Below are positions 11,176 to 21,483 of a stretch of DNA of 64,000 bases, one piece after another (positions within the stretch are counted from its first letter, which is position 1; each line of letters opens with the position of its first letter). The DNA is from Diphasiastrum complanatum (lineage: Eukaryota > Streptophyta > Lycopodiopsida > Lycopodiales > Lycopodiaceae), in the NCBI GenBank assembly GCA_029204225.1, contig CM055092.1:85856032-85920031 (forward strand), written 5' to 3'. A model generated the notes under the pieces. That model saw only the letters and a program-made list of their open reading frames with translations. It was not told the DNA's origin and ran no database searches. The translations under genes and the position numbers were made by a program.

Positions 11176-11295
11176 CAGGAATGCCAGGTCCTTAGAATGT
11201 GTAACAAACGAAGCTCTCAAATTCCGCCTTAAACTTATGAAGGAGGCCTGCTGCTGCTGCAGGTTGCAGTGAATTGAGGTGCCTGCTACAGACAT
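11176..11295 (-). CDS. MRL7/SVR4-like chloroplast protein, exon 1 with probable transit peptide
   Basis: ATG at 11295 opens 40 codons: MSVAGTSIHCNLQQQQASF, then a Ser/Arg-rich, acid-poor segment ending KDLAFL. The composition fits a chloroplast transit peptide. The exon ends at CTG followed by a strong donor GTAAGC. Joined to exon 2 it keeps frame exactly (phase 0). The start was chosen because it is the first ATG in the frame with a suitable N-terminus; an alternative upstream ATG lies in another frame. Confidence 0.55.
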
Positions 11296-11929
11296 AGCTA
11301 GCGATTATAAACAGGCGCCACAACTGACACACACATATATGTTTATAGCTGCTATACTGTACTATTGTTATAGAGAGCAATCTTCATGGAATTCATGATA
11401 AAGCAAAGAGAAGGCAAAAGGAGAAGTCCAGAAGATGAGAGTGTTCGGGGGGAAGGGTGGGGGGGGAGGGGGGATGCCAGGGTTTCGATCCAAGGGCGAG
11501 GTGCATGAAGACGAATGTTGGAAAGGCCTTTCTAAATAACAAAGTACATAAGGGCATGCCCCACCTACATGGATGTTATGAAAAAATAAGGTATGTGAGT
11601 GGTATCGGATAGTAGTTTGCTAATAGTGTGACTTTGGCTGCCTCACCTACATTTAGTAGTTTGCTAAGTGTGACATTGGCTGCCCCACTTACATCTATAA
11701 GCTACCAGTCTGTTAACACTAACCATCTCACACCCATCATTTGATTCGATTAATACAAATAATGACCGAAGGAATGATGTGCAAAACACACATTGAAAGG
11801 CACACTACAAGCAAGAATGCTAAGAGTTGCCTACCTATCTGCAAATTTGTCAGTCATTAAGCCAAGCGCTTAATGAGATAAATAACAGGAACACTTTACG
11901 TAATCAACAAATGGAAGTACTGTAATCAA
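11296..11929. other. 5' flank of the MRL7/SVR4-like gene
   Basis: No gene. A G-rich tract occurs at 11446-11473 (pyrimidine-rich on the coding strand of the leftward gene), which may be part of its 5' UTR or promoter. No clear TATA box could be assigned. Confidence 0.3.
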
Positions 11930-12655
11930 GTGAGAGCTTTGTCTGCTCCAAATTTGGGCTTTCAGCCTGAACCATTTTCAGGGAAGAAGAAAGAGAAGAA
12001 GCTTGAAATTGTGGATGACTGGTTAACCAAGTGGACCGGTTATTTTAATCTACACGGAATTCCTGAGGAGAAAAGGATAGAGAGTATTATTCTGTTCTTC
12101 TGTGGTAAAGCTTCGTCATGGTGGCGTGATTTACAACCTAAACCTACCACATGGGATGAGTTTATGGAGGTGTTCAGAAAGTCGTTTGCGGTTGTGGACG
12201 ACTCGGATTTTTACCAAAGATTTGTGAATTGCAAAATGGGTACTCGGAGTTTGGACTCGTACCTACAAGATTTTATGGATTTGTGGAATAAAGTCCCCTC
12301 ATTCGATGCAAAACTGGCACTGTGGCAGTTTATCCTAGGTCTGCCTGCAGATTATCAAAATGAGTGTAAGCGTAACGTGCTTCAAACCTTTGATGATGTA
12401 GTTCGTGTCGCGAAAGCGTACGACTCCACGATTGTGGCATCTAGGAAGCAGTTATAGGCTAATCCATCTGGATCATCCAAACCCAGTCAGAAAAAAGGGA
12501 AGAAAAGAGTTCGTGGAAATAAGAATAAAAAATATTTCGACGAACTGGATCAAGCTGCATCTGAATTTAGACAAAAGAAAAAGTTGTCCCGAAAAAAGAC
12601 TAGAAGGACCAATGTTTGTTTCCATTGTGGTCAGCCTGGACACGTCCATGTAGCA
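11930..12655 (+). pseudogene. Ty3/gypsy gag fragment with broken zinc knuckle
   Basis: The 175-residue ORF at 11930-12457 contains FLGKASSWWRDL-like FFCGKASSWWRDLQP, TWDEFMEVFRKSF and LDSYLQDFMDLW, the signature of the Retrotrans_gag family. A TAG at 12455-12457 stops it. The same frame then gives a Lys/Arg-rich linker and VCFHCGQPGH, the start of a CCHC zinc knuckle whose last Cys is lost because sequence of another origin begins at about 12645. No protease or pol follows, so this is a gag-only fragment. Confidence 0.8.
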
Positions 12656-12659
12656 ATGA

Positions 12660-13237
12660 CTTGATCTTCTCTTTCAACCTGTTTCAATGCACAAATCTCT
12701 CCTTTGAACAACAACAAATGCTTTCAAAAGAAATCACCAAGATTTAAAACTATCTCACAAATTCTCTTCTAGCACTTATCCAAGCAAATCAACACATAGA
12801 ATCATGGAATCTTGACCAACCTATGATCTATCCTCAATCTAATGACTTTTGCCACTTCCTAAGATTGAAACACACTCAAATGAAGTCCAGCAACCTCACT
12901 ATCTAGAGATCCAATCAAAATTAGGGTTTTGACAAAATCACAAAAAATTGACTATTCCAAATCTACATGCAAATGTTAAAAATTTGATATGCAATCTATA
13001 AGCCACCACTTAGGCTGATCCAATGATCCAAAAATCGGCCAAATCCAGTATGTGAATTCAAAAATCGGAATTGATCAATTATATTGACCTACTTAGTGTT
13101 TTGATCTACAAAAGATCCAATCTACAAAAGCAAAAAACTCGATTTTGGTGTAGAATCCTCTCTAGCATGCTCTAGACTTGATATCTTCACCAAATCATTG
13201 ATAGATTTGATTTCCTCCTCCATAACCTGAAACACAA
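12660..13237 (-). mobile_element. Internal 5' region of a copia element (minus strand)
   Basis: Downstream of the primer binding site on the minus strand a short ORF begins MEEEIKSINDLVKISSLEH, a plausible gag start, and stops after about 35 codons. The remaining 500 bp has no recognisable pol. The element is truncated where it meets the gypsy gag fragment at about 12650. Confidence 0.4.
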
Positions 13238-13249
13238 GCTCTGATGCCA
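13238..13249 (-). other. Primer binding site (initiator tRNA-Met 3' end)
   Basis: The minus strand reads TGGCATCAGAGC, one base from the standard plant copia PBS TGGTATCAGAGC. It directly follows the CA end of the LTR at 13250. Confidence 0.65.
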
Positions 13250-13702
13250 TGTGAAAGATTTCAGATCATTATGATCCAATCCACTTGAATGACCTTTGGT
13301 TAGAAAGAGAAATACACTACCAATCTCACCAATGTAGAAAAATCAGCAACTACACACAAAATGAGATGCAAACACCAATAGAACTTGATCAAACTTGAAT
13401 GAAATGATAAAGTACTATTTTTGTCCATACAAAACCAACAAGCTACTATATTTCACACGTGTGGATCCAAAAATAACAAATATAGATCATTCTACACATA
13501 GAATTGCAAGCAATCACCAAGATAGTGCACCAATGGATAGTAGAACCCAAGAGAACCATGTATAAGCATGAAATGAGATAGAGAAGAGAGAATCACTCTC
13601 TCCATGAGTTACATCCTTTTATAACAGTTCCAAACCCTATTTGGCGACTTGGCTTTCCCACCAAAATGCTAACCCTACTAATTTTGGGACTTCTCTATAT
13701 CA
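13250..13702 (-). mobile_element. Copia 5' LTR (minus strand)
   Basis: On the minus strand the LTR ends ...CTTTCACA immediately before the PBS. It contains TATAAAA (complement of 13617-13623). The outer end is uncertain: TGATATAG (13702) or TGCTGGCTG (13709) are the nearest TG starts upstream of the TATA box. Confidence 0.5.
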
Positions 13703-13972
13703 GCCAGCAGAGGTACTTCTATAATTTATTGATGAAACTCAATTTCATAAATTGCAAGCCTATACATAATCCTTGAGTTGAGTATTCAATCCGTCAATCC
13801 AAATGATCATAAAAAATACAATTGTAAGTATCATTGCGGTTTTATTTTTATGCAACTAAATTCAACTCTATTCTTTTATGCAGATTTACTTTTATTTAGC
13901 AGACTGAATTTGGATATATATTTGGAAACTCATATCTATTCTATCATGCAGATTTATATCCATCAAATATAA

Positions 13973-14421
13973 AGGAATGGGAGCCCACACAATCACTTGT
14001 AGGTATATTGAATGTCATACATTTAGATATAGGAAAATTGCAGTACAAAGGTCGATCTTCAAAAGAACTTGCCGATAGTGAAATCTATTTGTATGAATCA
14101 CTTTACATTCCAGATACACATGGAAAATTTTGAAATCTTGAGGCCCTTCCACTTCCAAGCTTGGATAGTGAAGAATGGATTATTCCTAACAAAATTATTT
14201 CATAATCATTTTTGTGCAAGCTCTCTATTGATGTAAAGAATTCTATGAAAATAAGTATTGGGTCAAAAAATGTCCGATTAAGTTGGTTTATTTCTTTGAA
14301 TGTATTTGTTGATTTTTTTTCGATTGCAAATGTGCATAGAACACCGACATTATTTGTTTGTAAGGATTTCTCAGATAATACATTGTCAAGACTTATGGAC
14401 AAAGGCTGGGACCATAAATAG
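13973..14421 (+). other. Unrecognised coding-like remnant
   Basis: Frames here give GILNVIHLDIGKLQYKG and KELADSEIYLYESLYIPD, then after a stop KLSIDVKNSMKISIGSKNV and FVCKDFSDNTLSRLMDKGW. The composition is protein-like and the pieces could be exons or a decayed ORF, but I do not recognise a family. It lies upstream of, and opposite in strand to, the Ulp1-like gene. Confidence 0.25.
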
Positions 14422-15010
14422 TCAAATGGAAAAATAGATTGCCGAATAAAAAAAGACTACATTTGCTTTCAATATCAAATTGAAAGCCTTAATTTTAACT
14501 ATTAAAGATGGAAAAAGAGTGGTACAACATGGATACCATTAGATCAAGACATGGAACAAGATAGACACAATAATAGAAAACAAATTGACATTTCACATAC
14601 AAGGACGAACTCATTACTACTATTGAACTTGAATTAGACTAGAGCCTTCACTATATTCGAACAGAGCTTGTCTTATTACAATACGAGCTTCCTGAATACT
14701 TTAGGTTCATTGTTCATGAGAAACTGGTAAGTTTTTTAATAATCAATTTTATTTGATGCAATAATTTGTCAGCAATACAAAGTTATATTCTATGCAATAT
14801 TTAATAAAACACTTTTTCTTTTGCAAATTTGGAAAAGACAAGAACAATTTACAAAATGCAAAGATCTAGGTACGATGATCAAGGTGATAGAAGAGCCATG
14901 ATATGAAAAAGTAAGCACACGAGATCGTAAAAATAAATGTACTGTGTAGAGCTTTTATATCAATAAAAATGAGCCCCGAACATTGGGCTTTTTTTACAAA
15001 CTATGCTTCA
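14422..15010. other. No gene seen
   Basis: AT-rich sequence without supported features. Confidence 0.4.
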
Positions 15011-15798
15011 TTATGAAGATTTGACTACTTTTTCTTGTGGTCGTGTTGACTTCCTCTCTTTCTTTGGTTTGTGCTCCATCGACTTGATCTCTTCTTTAAC
15101 AATACATATCTCATTATATAATTCAACACCTTTGTGATCCATAATAGCGATATCCAGAGAAAGGGCTCCTAATTTTGACCTTGCTTTCAAATCAGCCTTA
15201 TCATTTCTAGGATCACATATTACTACCTTTGTAAGGATGAGTTTGACTAAATCTTGTCTAAATTTATACACATCATTACATGTGTACACACCAAGCGAGA
15301 AATACAAACATAAACAAAACTGAGTTGAGAAACACAGCCACATTCATAATGAAAAATACATAAAGTAAAAAACAAGGAGGATCATGATGCTCACTTGCTC
15401 GATATCGACCGTGTCTTGTTGAAAATTATACCACTCAAAAAATATCTTTGTATTATAGAGCGTAAACCACCTGCAACTAAATGCATCTTGTCGTTGGGGA
15501 GTCTGTAAATCAAAAACAAATATAAGGTCTATCCAAATAAAATTTTGAATACAATTTCATATAAAGTCTATCTAAATAAAATCATGAATACATTCATCAC
15601 TAATGCTACTACCTTGATTGATATTATTATTGGTTTAGCCACAGATGCGGCTGAACGTGGCAATACTTCAAGAATCGTAAGAAGTTGTTTATCAAAACTT
15701 TTGTGACTATTTTTACAATAATTCATTTTTATGCATACAGGTTTCACCACCTCACCCACAATAGTGGCCATGGAAATTATATTTAAACTCCAATGCAG
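15011..15798 (-). CDS. Ulp1-like (C48 family) cysteine protease, three spliced exons
   Basis: Minus-strand exons 15798-15613, 15502-15395 and 15319-15011 are joined by good splice sites (acceptor ttgcaag, donor GTAGTA; acceptor tttacag, donor GTGAGC; acceptor actcag), all in phase 0, to a TAA/TGA-type stop. The first exon starts LHWSLNIISM, matching the catalytic His (HW-x-L) of Ulp1/SENP proteases, and continues with KMNYCKNSHKSFD where the catalytic Asp motif (D-S) is expected; the Asp appears replaced. The second exon begins TPQRQDAFSCRWF, matching the Gln plus catalytic Cys motif. The third gives FRQDLVKLIL and a basic tail. C48 proteases process SUMO-like proteins; in plants they are also carried by Mutator-like and other DNA transposons. 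The upstream part is decayed, so this may be TE-derived. Confidence 0.5.
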
Positions 15799-15887
15799 CT
15801 TGCAAAAACAAATTTCATTTTTATTAATTAGTTTTTTGACATCTTATCAAAGTAAAACTAGCAGTTTAACAAATAAGGCTCAATATT

Positions 15888-16270
15888 ATACTTACTTGGA
15901 TGCATAAGGAAGCACAAATAGTTTTGCCGTTGGACTGCATTGTATAAAAATCCTTTTCAATAGATTCAATGCTTCATTGTTGTGCATGATATTTTGTTCC
16001 ACAGAAAACTAGTGATAATGAAAACTTCTTTCTTGAATCTTGACTAATGGCGTATTGCAATAACACCAGCCCACCATCAATTATAACATCTGTTACATAT
16101 TCTCTTTTCTTCTTAAGAGTGTTACAATCAAGATCATGAAATCATAATATATAATCAATCTATGGAATAGTTAGAGAAAAGTAACCATTGAGTCCATCAA
16201 TTTTCTTATTAATAATTTTCTCGTATTCATTATAGTAATCGAACTCAAAAAATTCTTGAGTAGGATCATA
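15888..16270 (-). pseudogene. Upstream part of the Ulp1-like gene, decayed
   Basis: Minus-strand frames give DVIIDGGLVLLQYAISQDS, then after a shift FSVEQNIMHNNEALNLLKR and SPTAKLFVLPYAS ending at a perfect donor GTAAGT (about 15895). This is the beta-strand context that precedes HWSL in C48 proteases. The donor phase does not match the next exon by one base, and stops occur, so the gene is probably a recent pseudogene or my intron border is wrong. Confidence 0.4.
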
Positions 16271-16560
16271 AGGAGTACGTACTAGCTTGCTTTATGAACA
16301 TACAATTGTTCCAATGTCTGCTGACTCACAGGAGGCCATTCATGAAATGAATGAGACTGAGGAGGAGCAGCCAATAAATGAAGAAGAAAAAAGAGCACTC
16401 TCCTTGCAGCAATTATCTGAGTCGTCTCCACAAACTAGTGAGGCAAATTGCTGCAAATCAAGAGCCTCTCTCCAATTATCATCAATGGTAGAGAGTACAT
16501 TTTTTTTCATGATCTACAACATATCCTCCATCTGCGAGAGGACAAACTCCTAAGTGCTCT

Positions 16561-17277
16561 AATGAAATTGCAAAATGGAGACAATATCTACGATATACAG
16601 TCATTGATGATACATTCCAGAAGTTGTGTCCAAAAAATGAGGACGCCACATGTGAAATGGCATCGGCAAACATCTTGACAGAGCTCCGAAATGTTCCCCC
16701 TCCTGAGGTGACTCACCAAGAGCCACAAGAGTACAATTTCACTCAACTGGAGGGAAAACAAGGAAGCATTAGCCTAAGTGACACTGCAAAAGCCGATGAG
16801 GGGACACTAGATGCCATTGAAATTGATCCTTATGCAGCTAGATCAAAGGGAGTGAAAAAATCCAGAGAGAGTGACTCCAAGGATGCTTCCTTGGCGCACT
16901 ACATTGGACACTTCCCGGAGCAATACATCTACTGCATTAGCAAAAAGTACAGTCCTAATGGAGATGAGGAGCTGCTAAAGTGCAAGTCATTGTCCAAACA
17001 TATTGCACAGGTGGAGCTAGTAAAAGCATACAGTAAAATATATTGTGTTTTAAGAAGCGTAGTAGTAAATGATCTGAGCTCAGGCTTTGAGTCTAGGCTA
17101 GTGATTGAAGCGGCCATTGGCCCATTTTCCAAAGAATCTGATGGTCTTGCATCGGTCTTGCATCGGGAACTGCTCTACTGTCAAGTGAGAAGAAGGCTAT
17201 CATGTACCAAAAGCTCAATGAATAAAAAACCTTTACAATTGTGTGTTTCAAAATTGTGTGTTGCTCATTATGATTGA
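16561..17277 (+). CDS. Unrecognised protein, about 235 residues
   Basis: An uninterrupted frame begins before the ATG at 16624 (open from about 16561, reading NEIAKWRQYLRYTVIDDTF) and runs to 17277. The protein is hydrophilic with CPKNEDATCEM, EYNFTQLEGKQGS, HYIGHFPEQYIYCISKKY and VELVKAYSKIYCVLRSVVV segments. I recognise no domain. Two other overlapping frames upstream (16287-16553, 16448-16678) look like shifted continuations of the same protein. It stands divergent to the Ulp1-like gene, with 300 bp between, as might occur inside a DNA transposon. Coding status is uncertain. Confidence 0.35.
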   Translation, partial: NEIAKWRQYLRYTVIDDTFQKLCPKNEDATCEMASANILTELRNVPPPEVTHQEPQEYNFTQLEGKQGSISLSDTAKADEGTLDAIEIDPYAARSKGVKKSRESDSKDASLAHYIGHFPEQYIYCISKKYSPNGDEELLKCKSLSKHIAQVELVKAYSKIYCVLRSVVVNDLSSGFESRLVIEAAIGPFSKESDGLASVLHRELLYCQVRRRLSCTKSSMNKKPLQLCVSKLCVAHYD

Positions 17278-17379
17278 AATTGTAAAAGCTAATCTAGATT
17301 GTATTCTTTTTGCTCATTATAAAAGCTAATTTATATCTAAACTACTTGGATAATAAAAAAAGAGGATGTCACGAAAAAG

Positions 17380-17600
17380 CGCAAGACCTGACCCTTTGAC
17401 ATGGTCAGAACCGCCAATTTTGCGCTCCTGGTGATCACGCGGGAGCACGAAAAGAGTGGTTTCGACCAAGTCAAAGGGTGCTTGCGTGATCACGCAGGAG
17501 CACGAAAAGAGTGGTTTTGACCAAGTCAAGGTCAGTTTTTGCGCTCCTACAGGAGCACAAAAAAATGTGTGCTGACCCAGTCAGACGGCCTACTCTCGCG
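17380..17600. repeat. GC-rich direct and inverted repeats
   Basis: Two direct copies of a unit (tgatcacgc[g/a]ggagcacgaaaa, followed by gagtggttt[c/t]gaccaagtcaa) lie at 17433-17478 and 17486-17529. They are flanked by related inverted pieces: tgcgctcctggtgatcacg at 17418 and gcgctcctacaggagcac, nearly a perfect palindrome, at 17541-17558. The block is far more GC-rich than its surroundings. Confidence 0.7.
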
Positions 17601-18044
17601 CTCCTCCATGATCAAATTATAGGTTACATAAATTTGCATCACACAATTATGAAAAATCTGCACTATAAAATATGCGTCAGATGAATACAAAAAATTGGCC
17701 CTATGGGCTTCTATTATATATAAACACTATAAATTTTGGATACATTTTCCAATCTACATTTTTCCAATTCTCATAGACAACATTAAGTCATGTGGCATGA
17801 GTGTCACTCACTTGGCATGTTGGGCACACGGGCATGCATCTTCAAATAGTGTGATGAGGTGATTTCTCCATGATTCTGTAATCCAAGACTAAATTGTCCA
17901 TCATTTTTTTATTATTCTCAAAGAAGGTGTCCGAGGAAGCAAGAGTCATGTACTTTGCAATCTGTTCCATAAATTTGGGCTGGCGTAATCATTGCAGGTG
18001 ATTTTGCAATTGCACTTTAGTGACACACAAATTGGCTATACTAA
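17601..18044. other. No gene seen
   Basis: AT-rich spacer without supported features. Confidence 0.4.
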
Positions 18045-18376
18045 TCAAGAAGCAGCAGTAGCAGGAGTAGCAGGAGATCTAGCAGGAGATCCACCACCAC
18101 CACCACCAACAACAAGAGGAGATCCAGTAGGAAATCCACCACCACCACCACCAGGAGATCCAGCAACAGATCCTCCACCAACAGAAGTAGTAGCAGGAGG
18201 AGATCTAGCAGCAGTGGCACCGACGTGGGGATCCGAGGTGTAGTTGGAGGGCTCAGCAAGACACATGTTGCCATGCGAAGATTTCTGAGAATCTCATTCT
18301 GCCTAATACTCTGAAGCTGTTGCGCAGAAATCTTGATTCTGCTAGGCACTCTTGTTGTTTGCTTTGTCTTGGCCAT
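18045..18376 (-). CDS. Short ORF with H3-tail-like start and low-complexity tail
   Basis: From ATG at 18376 the minus strand encodes MAKTKQTTRVPSRIKISAQQ and about 15 further residues, then runs into triplet repeats read as Leu/Val/Asp. The first eight residues resemble the histone H3 N-terminus (K for R and T for A). The repeated part reads as Pro/Gly/Asp on the plus strand, so the coding strand of that part is unclear. No histone fold follows. I treat it as an ORF of unknown status. Confidence 0.2.
18050..18215. repeat. Imperfect trinucleotide repeat (agcaggag / ccaccacca)
   Basis: Blocks of gca/gga and cca/cac triplets repeated with a period near 60 bp (ggagatccagcagg / ccaccaccaccacc). 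Confidence 0.7.
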
Positions 18377-19138
18377 CTGCTACTTCTAGCCATAAACAAC
18401 TCAAAAATTTTGCTAAGTAGATCTAACTGGTGTCATAAATACAATACACAATAGAAATAAAATCTATGAAATTACCGTCTCTTCCACTGATAAAAGTGAA
18501 AAATAAATGGTAAAATTCCTTTATATATTTTTTCGCCCATGCATACTAAAGTTCAATTAGCACGTTTTGGCCCACTGTAGCTTAATGCAAGGTTTTTGGG
18601 CAATATCGGATATGTGTGAATAATATTGAGGTAGAGATATCACGGACAATTAGTTCTGCGCACAAGTTCGATATATGGTTTTTGGAATATTATAAGAAAT
18701 ATTTTTCATCGAATATTCATTTTGAAGGAATATTTCTTTTTTGTACAACTGTAAAGTGGCTAGAATATTCTAATACTCGACGGCACATTTATTTCATGAC
18801 CTGTTCTGTTGACACGTGTTTAATTCAGAAAGTGTATAAATATCATTTCAAGGCCAACATAACATTTTTAGTAATTTTTTTCCTTCTACCACTATTTAGG
18901 TCATAGATATCATTCTTTTACGTAGTTCCTTATAACCTTAATATTGCTATTGATGATTGTGCACATATTCGATACATACAGTTAATCTGGTATTTTTTTT
19001 TGTTAATATTGCTTTAACACAATGTCTTTAGCTTCATGTAGATCTGATCTGTGTGCTCTCTTCATTTCATTTTGGTATTATCGAAGCTAGACAGTACTTC
19101 ATATTGTTGTTTTTGCTATAGCTCATCTTAATAGACAC
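18377..19138. other. No gene seen
   Basis: AT-rich; a 96-residue ORF at 18616-18906 is hydrophobic and has no recognisable domain. Confidence 0.35.
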
Positions 19139-19902
19139 GTGTTCTTTGAGCCTTCCAAGATATTCAAAAGTTTTTTTACATTGCCTTTGCAAACGTTTGA
19201 GAACATGGCTTTTTTGCACATTAACATTGTCAAGCATGTTGAAATTCATCTGAAAAATAGATTGGATCGATTATATACAAAACTTTATGAGAAATTTAAG
19301 TTCTCTGGTTATTGCCAAATTTGCCGCAAGAAATGTAGATTAGTTGAATATCAATCTACATTTGTATTATATTTGATTATTTTGATCCCAGATGAAGTGG
19401 ATTGCTCAAGCTCCATGCAAACTTCATCTCCCTCCTCTTCACGAGATCAAAAGATCAATGATATAGTCAAGTTTCTTGAAGAAACTGACATAACATATGA
19501 CAATATTATAGAATCTGACCCAAGTGATAATCGATCTGCATTTGTAGGAGAGACCGAATGTGCTATGGATGAATCAAATGAAATTCATTCACGATCCTTT
19601 TTAATTTACCTAAATATTACGTAGAGAATGATAATTATCTCACCGTACCTGACTTGTGCGATTTTTTTTATTATCGTGAAGATGAAGTGTTATGTATTTT
19701 AGCCAAAACATTAGGTAAGTTTTCTGACATTCTTGATTTTGAGTATGAAGACATTGTTCCTAGAGTAGATGATGAGATCAATGATGATACACTTTGTCCA
19801 AAAGAGTGCTCGCAACAGTCTTTACCAAACACCCGTGAGCATCAAAAAAATATTCCCTTAGAGGGTGGTGCACCCTCCAAGAAGGCCCCCACTCTCCAGT
19901 AA
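19139..19902 (+). other. Unrecognised acidic ORFs
   Basis: Frames 19139-19624 (161 residues) and 19654-19902 (82 residues) are both acidic in their later parts (QKINDIVKFLEETDITYDN; EDEVLCILAKTLGKFSDIL), as if parts of one broken protein or two exons. A CQICRKKC pair lies in the first. I do not recognise a family. Confidence 0.25.
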
Positions 19903-20170
19903 TATGTCCAAATGTCCAAATAATGAATAATAAGGCCCAAGGCTAACCATAAAGTCTAAGTGTCAATAATGAATAAAAAAGGGCCCAAGGACTGCTTATG
20001 CATAAAGTAAAGTAAATGTAAATGGACGTGGCAAATGTCTTAAGCCGAGTCCATAACTTTGGTACCAGGGGACAAGGGTATTGTGTCTACAATGAGCTTA
20101 TATGTGGGTGATGTTTTAGTCTGCAAGGGTGATGCCTAGATATTTCATCAATGCATCAAGGTTTAATTCA

Positions 20171-20173
<3 letters not shown>

Positions 20174-20222
<49 letters not shown>
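20174..20222. repeat. (CA)n microsatellite
   Basis: About 48 bp of uninterrupted ca dinucleotides. Confidence 0.97.
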
Positions 20223-20223
<1 letters not shown>

Positions 20224-21445
20224 CTAATTAAGAAATGCTCTCAGGATTTACTTGCTTGTTCCGGTCACTATGATCACAATGAACGAACTGTCTTGAGTTC
20301 TTTTGATCAGACTTCGTACAACAATCTAAATGTTAACAATGGAAAAATTCATTTGAACAATCTTCTAATCCCCTCAACATGGTTGTTGCTACTAACAGGT
20401 ATGAAGAGTTGAAGTGCCATGAAATGATCATGAATTGACTACTCGTTGATGCTTAACTTTCATTAACGAGGTTTCCTTTGAAGTGTACTACTTTTTGTTT
20501 AAACCTTTGGTTACACTTCGACTATTTCTAATATAAATGGTATGATGGGTTTTGTTATATGACTTGGATTAGACCGGTCTGTTAAAGTCTATATATACTT
20601 ATTTGTGGACGGTAGTGCCCTGACAATTTGAAATTGACAATGCAGTAAACATTTTTCTAAGTTGTTACTTAGAAAAAGGGATGGTATTTCGATAAGTATT
20701 TTGAAAAGGGTAATGGCAAATAGTTTTGAACTCTACTTTAAAACTAGTCTGGATGTAATTGTCTACTTTAGTCATACTTTTGTAATTGTTGACTTTTAAG
20801 CACTGATTATACATTATTAACCTTATAATTTTGTAACTTTGAGTAAAGCTGAAACAATGTCCGACTTTCTACTCATGATATGGACAAAATTAGAGTCACC
20901 TAACTTGGCAATGATTACTTGTTGTGACATGGATGACAATTGAGAGTATGTGTAGGTTCCCACAATAATGTCCCTGTTCTAGCACGATTGTTGTTGTGGA
21001 TGGATGCAGGTGAGCATATTCTCCTTAACTCGGAGCTTTTGCTAGTTGTTAGGTTTGGTCAATATGATATGTTTGACTGTGATAATTTTATACGAATTTA
21101 ATCTACTTTAATATTCCTATGTTTGGTATTTCGCAAATTGTTAAGTGATTCTTTCGCAAATTTTCCCTCTACTTTACATTTGTGATAATCATTATGATGC
21201 TACTCTACAAATTAAGCTAGTGATAAATGCCTTTGTAAAAAAAAGGTTTGATGAAAAAAGACTGTTGCGTTTTATTGGAAAGTTCTTGGAAGGATGTTTC
21301 CCTGGTGCAAGATGTTTTGCTTTGGCTACTCATCGCTATCTAAGTAAGTTCTCCTTTATTCAGGTGTGCGGCAAGTATAACCACACTAGGTATACCTGTC
21401 ACATAACCTAGTGTGGTTATCTTGCTTTGAGGGATGGATGGTGGG

Positions 21446-21451
<6 letters not shown>

Positions 21452-21481
<30 letters not shown>
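21452..21481. repeat. (AC)n microsatellite
   Basis: About 30 bp of ac dinucleotides. Confidence 0.95.
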
Positions 21482-21483
<2 letters not shown>

